Below are positions 13,732-17,629 of a stretch of 17,629 nt of DNA, one piece after another. The position numbers and the translations under genes were made by a program. The stretch lies in contig DJIF01000084.1 of the NCBI GenBank assembly GCA_002433485.1, positions 21,508 through 39,136 of the forward strand, given 5' to 3'. This DNA comes from Deltaproteobacteria bacterium UBA6601. Lineage in GTDB: Bacteria > Myxococcota_A > UBA796 > UBA9615. Positions within the stretch are counted from its first letter, which is position 1; every line of letters begins with the position of its first letter. The notes beneath the pieces are model-generated. The model saw only the letters and a program-made list of their open reading frames with translations, was not told the DNA's origin and searched no databases.

Positions 13732-16003
13732 CCTCAGGTTTGCCGCTCTGGCCCATAATGGGAGCGCGCAGAACCAAGCCTGCACATAGGGCTCCAACGA
13801 CCGCCAGGCCCATGCTGCGAAAGACCGTCGCCTCCGCAACCAACAATAAGGAAAACGGTAGCAGCAGCAGCTGGGCGAGCTCCTCAAAGCGATCTTTTGC
13901 ACCTGCAGACTCCTGCCATGCGCAGGTACCCATGATGCCGAGCAACCAAGCACCAGCCAGGACGCCATAACTTCCCAACGCGCCCGCTGACTGGGCAGAA
14001 ACCGCCAGAGCGAGCGACGCAACAGCGACCGGCACAGTCAGTCGAATCTGGACCGAGGTCTGCGCAGCGCCGACACCTCGCCGCGTCACGAGCAAGCCGG
14101 TCAACAGCAGTGCTGACAACGCCAGGCCCAGCAGCATAACTTTTACAGTGCGCCGTTCCGCCACGGCCATAACAACCGCTTGGCCGGCCAGACCAGGCTG
14201 CTGGATGGAGGGCGGAAACAACTCACTCAAGAAGCCAAGCTCTGCCCCGCCGCCGGGGGCGGTTCTCACCAAGGCAACCGCGAGGCTACGGTCCTCTGAG
14301 ACAAAGGGGCGAAGTCGCTCGGGTTCTCCAAACAGCAGCAGGTACTGCTCAACCAGCTCGGCCGATTCGGGCAAGGACTGTTCGGGCTGACCAGCCACCA
14401 CCGCGTGGAGGCGAGCGATAAAGTCCGACCAGGAGCGCTGACTGCGCACCGCTGGATGACCCTGCAGCCGAGTCTGGGCAGCAGCAAGCGCACCAAGTTC
14501 AGCAGGGCGGGCTGCCGCACCAGGCTCCCTTCCATCGAGCACCAGAAAGGCACCAGCGGCCGCGCCAAACTGTCGGTCCAGGAGAGCAGTGGCTCGCACC
14601 GTGGGCGTGGCATCGCCCCAGACAGGCTGAGAAAGGAGGGCAGCGGGGTCCAGGCCCAGCGGTCTGGCCAGCAGCATGGTCAGGCTGACAATCAGCAAAG
14701 CCACTCCGGCAAAAGGCACCGAACGCAGCGCCTTGAGCACATTAGGGCGGCCCTGGCTATGCCGCTCCGGAACAACCGTCGGCACGACCAGATTCCAGAC
14801 CAAGACCGCCAACCACACCACAACCAGACCAATGGCAGCAGTGATCCTCAGGTCCCACACAGCACCGCTGCCCTGAAGACCCACCAGCACCGGCGCGGCG
14901 AGGATTGCGCCAAGTGCAACCAGATTCCACCAGCTCTGCGGCCGCAGCAAAACCAGCACGACGAACCACAGCAAAGCAGACAGAAGACCCGCCATACTTA
15001 AGGGATGAAGGGGAACCTGAAGATGGCCCATGCAGCCCAGAATGCTGGTCAAAATGACCATTGACAGCAGCAAAGAGGCCGCCGCCGCCCGGGCACCGCC
15101 AAGCCGAGAGACCCACAAGGCCAGGCCCAAGACCAGGCCTACGATCAAAATCCCCAGACCCTCCTTGAAAGCACGGTCATAAGCCGACTCCATGGCTCCG
15201 GCCGAATACAGCAGCACCTCAACCCCTGGAATGGCGGCCAAGTCAGCAGCCAGTGATGCCCGCACCCCGGCGTCGAGATCTGCCGCCAATTGCTCCATCT
15301 CAACGCGCCAGTCGGCCAGAATCTGCGCAACCGCTCCACCGCGCTGCTGGAGCACCTTCAAGCGCAGCGCCACCTCTTCGGCAGCGCTATGGCCAAGGTC
15401 ACCAAACGCGGCAGCCATACGCGCTCCACTGACTTCGCGATCGATCAGCTGCCCCACTTCGCTACTGCGGAATTCGGCATCGGCAAGGGACTGGCCCACC
15501 TTGCGCTCAAAGAGTTCATCGCTGCCCAGCCGCTGAAACCAACCCAGGACCAGAGCGCAACGCCCATCCTCAGCCACAAACTGCCCGGCAAGAAGAGGGT
15601 CACGGAGAACGCGCTGGCGCGCCTCGGCAAAGGCCTGGTTCTCTAGTCCCAGCTCCGCTAGTGGAGTTGAAACGCTGAGCACACCATCCGCCATGCTGAG
15701 CACGGGCATGACATGGACCGCCTGAACCCGCTCCAGACCTATCTGCAGGCGCATGCGCTGGTAGACGGAGTCGACTGCGGCAAGACCGTTGGGGCCGATA
15801 AGTTCACCCTCGCCACAGACCAAAGCGACGAGCAGGTCATCGCCTCCAGTAGCAGCTCTCAGCCGCTCGGTGAGCAGCAGCAGAGGATCTTCAGCGGGAA
15901 GTGCAAAGGGACGCGCACCGTCTTCTTCCAGATGCCGTAACCCGGGGACGGCCGCCGCAAGCACAAGCACGAGCAGGCACAGCCGCGGCCACAAGCTTTC
16001 CAT
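13724..16003 (-). CDS. RND/MMPL-superfamily-like membrane protein
   Basis: This is a 759-residue protein with the RND duplicated layout. An N-terminal helix (about 6-20) is followed by a first exported domain (about 21-275) and a helix bundle (about 282-455). A second exported domain (about 456-615) and a last bundle (about 620-747) follow. Family members export lipids or hydrophobic molecules, or act in outer-membrane lipid sorting, using proton motive force. The acidic residue typical of the mid-bundle helix (Gly-x-Asp-Tyr type) is not visible at either expected place: the segments at about 333-352 and 676-697 have no Asp there. Length is within the range for MMPL/HpnN-type proteins. It lies 13 bp downstream of the barrel gene, with a weak GGA ribosome-binding site, and is probably co-transcribed. 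Its end shares a hairpin with the SGNH gene. Confidence 0.6.
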   Translation of the reverse strand: MESLWPRLCLLVLVLAAAVPGLRHLEEDGARPFALPAEDPLLLLTERLRAATGGDDLLVALVCGEGELIGPNGLAAVDSVYQRMRLQIGLERVQAVHVMPVLSMADGVLSVSTPLAELGLENQAFAEARQRVLRDPLLAGQFVAEDGRCALVLGWFQRLGSDELFERKVGQSLADAEFRSSEVGQLIDREVSGARMAAAFGDLGHSAAEEVALRLKVLQQRGGAVAQILADWRVEMEQLAADLDAGVRASLAADLAAIPGVEVLLYSAGAMESAYDRAFKEGLGILIVGLVLGLALWVSRLGGARAAAASLLLSMVILTSILGCMGHLQVPLHPLSMAGLLSALLWFVVLVLLRPQSWWNLVALGAILAAPVLVGLQGSGAVWDLRITAAIGLVVVWLAVLVWNLVVPTVVPERHSQGRPNVLKALRSVPFAGVALLIVSLTMLLARPLGLDPAALLSQPVWGDATPTVRATALLDRQFGAAAGAFLVLDGREPGAAARPAELGALAAAQTRLQGHPAVRSQRSWSDFIARLHAVVAGQPEQSLPESAELVEQYLLLFGEPERLRPFVSEDRSLAVALVRTAPGGGAELGFLSELFPPSIQQPGLAGQAVVMAVAERRTVKVMLLGLALSALLLTGLLVTRRGVGAAQTSVQIRLTVPVAVASLALAVSAQSAGALGSYGVLAGAWLLGIMGTCAWQESAGAKDRFEELAQLLLLPFSLLLVAEATVFRSMGLAVVGALCAGLVLRAPIMGQSGKPEAP

Positions 16004-16016
16004 CTGCGGTTCCGAG

Positions 16017-17629
16017 CTAGAAGCGGTAACTCACGCCGGCTTCGAGGCGATGGTTACGACCATACGGGGTAAAAACCGTATCCTCGCCGGTAGAGAGCAT
16101 GGCCAGAGCTCCAAGGCTGAGCTCAACCCGATCAAAAAGAAGCCAGGAAAGGCGCGCAGTGAGCAGGGCGTCACCCGCAAGGTCTGCGAAACCACGGATG
16201 TCCAATGCGAGGCTGGGGGTGAAGCCGAAATTAACGTTAAAGAACCAGGCGTGAGCATAGGGATGCCGGATCTCGGGAGTAGCCTGAAAGCCAGACTCCC
16301 GGTCCACCAGAGTCTCCCCAGCTGCTGGATCAGCGACAGTGAAGACCTTGCAGCCCCGAGCTTGATTGGGGCTTGAGTCACCATCGGCGGGGATCTCGAC
16401 GTCACCGTTATATTGAACCCTGAGCGCCAGGTCGACTGGGCCCAGCAGATCAGGGAGCACCAACTCAGCCCCCACCGCGTAGCGGACGTAGGGATCGTCC
16501 ACCAGGCAGTCTTCGTGATCAGGATCGACGGTATGAAAATACGCAGCTTCCCCCTTGACCACCAACCGCCCAGCGTTGAGTGCAAAGTCGAACCCCGAGA
16601 CCAGCAAGCGCTCATGGTAAGGAGTGATGTCGAGCTCGACCTCAAGAGTCTCAAGGTACTCGGGCAGCCCATCGGCACTCTGCGGAGCAGTATTCTGCAC
16701 CTCATAAGCGGTGTATGTCGGTAGCCGATCATGGGTAGCCAGGAACGAGAAGCCCAGGTCCACAACCGGCAGAAACAGGTCCAGTCGGCCACCCCCTTCA
16801 AACCGAGCAGCTGGCTGGTCGGCAGCGCCCACCACAACCGCCTCACTAAAGCTTGCGTAGCGATTGGTAAAGATCAGCTCCCCACCGACTGGCCCTGGCA
16901 CCGACTCGGTCCGCGGCAAGAACCAGGTGTTGTCCCAACGAGAAGGTGCCGAGTGGCGAAAACGCGAAGCGACAAAGGAGGGCAGAAACACCAACTCCAC
17001 CGCCACTGGACCGCGAATGAACCCCCCGCGGAAGCCCGGCACAGGAAGCGGCTCGGGCGACAAAAACTCTTCGTAGTCAAGTGCAACGATGTTGTCGGTA
17101 GGCGAAGCAACGTCCATCTTTCCCCAACGCGTCGCCAGCGCCCCGGCCTCCAGCCGAAAACCCGCACGTTGAACTCCAATCACTGCCTCTCGAAGGATCA
17201 CCCGACCTCCCCGCCCCGGATCCACTGCATCATGACGAAATTCCACCTCAGCAGCCGCTCTAAGGCCTCGATAACGAGCACTAAGGCGCGGCGCCAAGCG
17301 CACCATTGCCACAGTTGACACCGCCTCTACCCCATCCGGCGCCAAGCTGCCCGGCTGCTCGAAATACTGATAGGTATCGAAAGCAGCAAAGCCTGAGAAG
17401 GTCAGCTCTGGGGGTGGAGCGAGGGCAACTGGCGAGCTGGGCAAGATGGTCGTTTCACCGATCGGCGGCAGCTCAGGCAGCTCAGGGACCTCAGGCAGGC
17501 CAACCGTAGGAGCTGGCAGCGAACCTGCTTCGGCACCACCCCCGGGCCCCTGAGCATTTTCAACATATTCAGGTTCCTGCGGCAGCGCCTCGTCTGCCGC
17601 ATCTTCCTCTGCCGCATCTCCCTCTGCCG
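16017..17629 (-). CDS. Outer-membrane beta-barrel protein, DUF1302-like, N-terminus outside the window
   Basis: The reading frame is open to the right edge, giving 536 visible residues. A TTG at 17444 is in frame but has no ribosome-binding site and no signal peptide behind it, so the true start lies outside. The first 61 visible residues are a low-complexity acidic Ala/Glu/Asp and Pro-Glu linker, including PEVPELPELPP. The rest shows alternating amphipathic strands with aromatic girdle residues and ends GVSYRF, the terminal Phe typical of BAM-inserted barrels. The segment LREAVIGVQ then RLEAGALATRWGKMDVASPTDNI resembles the conserved early strands of DUF1302-type barrels, which are often found beside RND/MMPL genes. 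It probably forms the outer-membrane partner of the RND-like protein encoded 13 bp downstream. The signal peptide must be off-window. Confidence 0.65.
   Translation of the reverse strand, partial: AEGDAAEEDAADEALPQEPEYVENAQGPGGGAEAGSLPAPTVGLPEVPELPELPPIGETTILPSSPVALAPPPELTFSGFAAFDTYQYFEQPGSLAPDGVEAVSTVAMVRLAPRLSARYRGLRAAAEVEFRHDAVDPGRGGRVILREAVIGVQRAGFRLEAGALATRWGKMDVASPTDNIVALDYEEFLSPEPLPVPGFRGGFIRGPVAVELVFLPSFVASRFRHSAPSRWDNTWFLPRTESVPGPVGGELIFTNRYASFSEAVVVGAADQPAARFEGGGRLDLFLPVVDLGFSFLATHDRLPTYTAYEVQNTAPQSADGLPEYLETLEVELDITPYHERLLVSGFDFALNAGRLVVKGEAAYFHTVDPDHEDCLVDDPYVRYAVGAELVLPDLLGPVDLALRVQYNGDVEIPADGDSSPNQARGCKVFTVADPAAGETLVDRESGFQATPEIRHPYAHAWFFNVNFGFTPSLALDIRGFADLAGDALLTARLSWLLFDRVELSLGALAMLSTGEDTVFTPYGRNHRLEAGVSYRF

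Noticed and set aside
17442..17444. TTG start codon for the barrel gene
   Set aside because: There is no ribosome-binding site and no signal peptide after it, and the frame continues open to the window edge.

Overview
The window is GC-rich, densely packed bacterial DNA. The encoded proteins are envelope proteins: lipoproteins with Leu-Ser-Ala-Cys lipoboxes, large polytopic membrane proteins and an outer-membrane beta-barrel. This indicates a diderm (Gram-negative) organism. The Asp-Asp-Asp-Asp-Ser-Ala tandem repeats in one lipoprotein, together with the RND/barrel pairing, remind me of myxobacterial or other deltaproteobacterial lineages. That placement is recollection plus inference, not proof.

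Layout from left to right. (1) The 3' part of a tRNA-Leu(CAA) runs off the left edge. It is followed 35 bp later by a YfhO-like GT-C membrane protein (98-2191, +). (2) A two-gene minus-strand unit converges on it: a GT-C/ArnT-like membrane glycosyltransferase (7013-4953) translationally coupled to a large glycosidase-like lipoprotein (4953-2188). (3) A 164-bp divergent intergenic region with several inverted repeats separates this unit from a four-gene plus-strand operon. The operon encodes a thioredoxin-fold lipoprotein without a CXXC motif (7178-8011), two tandem paralogous polytopic membrane proteins (8008-9711 and 9739-11490), and a membrane-anchored SGNH hydrolase with a TPR-like insert (11490-13715). 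(4) A second converging minus-strand unit holds an RND/MMPL-like protein (16003-13724) and an outer-membrane barrel whose N-terminus runs off the right edge (17629-16017).

How the genes may work together (inference). The central and left genes read as a cell-surface glycan or glycolipid island. Up to four GT-C-type membrane proteins would transfer sugars from lipid carriers on the periplasmic side. A glycosidase-like lipoprotein and an SGNH acyl-hydrolase or acyltransferase would trim or acylate the product. A thioredoxin-fold lipoprotein would assist the cysteine-containing paralog pair. The RND plus barrel pair resembles envelope lipid or hydrophobic-molecule export modules and may or may not belong to the same pathway. 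The most novel element is the paralog pair with its thioredoxin-like partner; I cannot assign it to a named family.

No gene-free stretch exceeds 300 bp. I saw no integrase, transposase, CRISPR array or rRNA.
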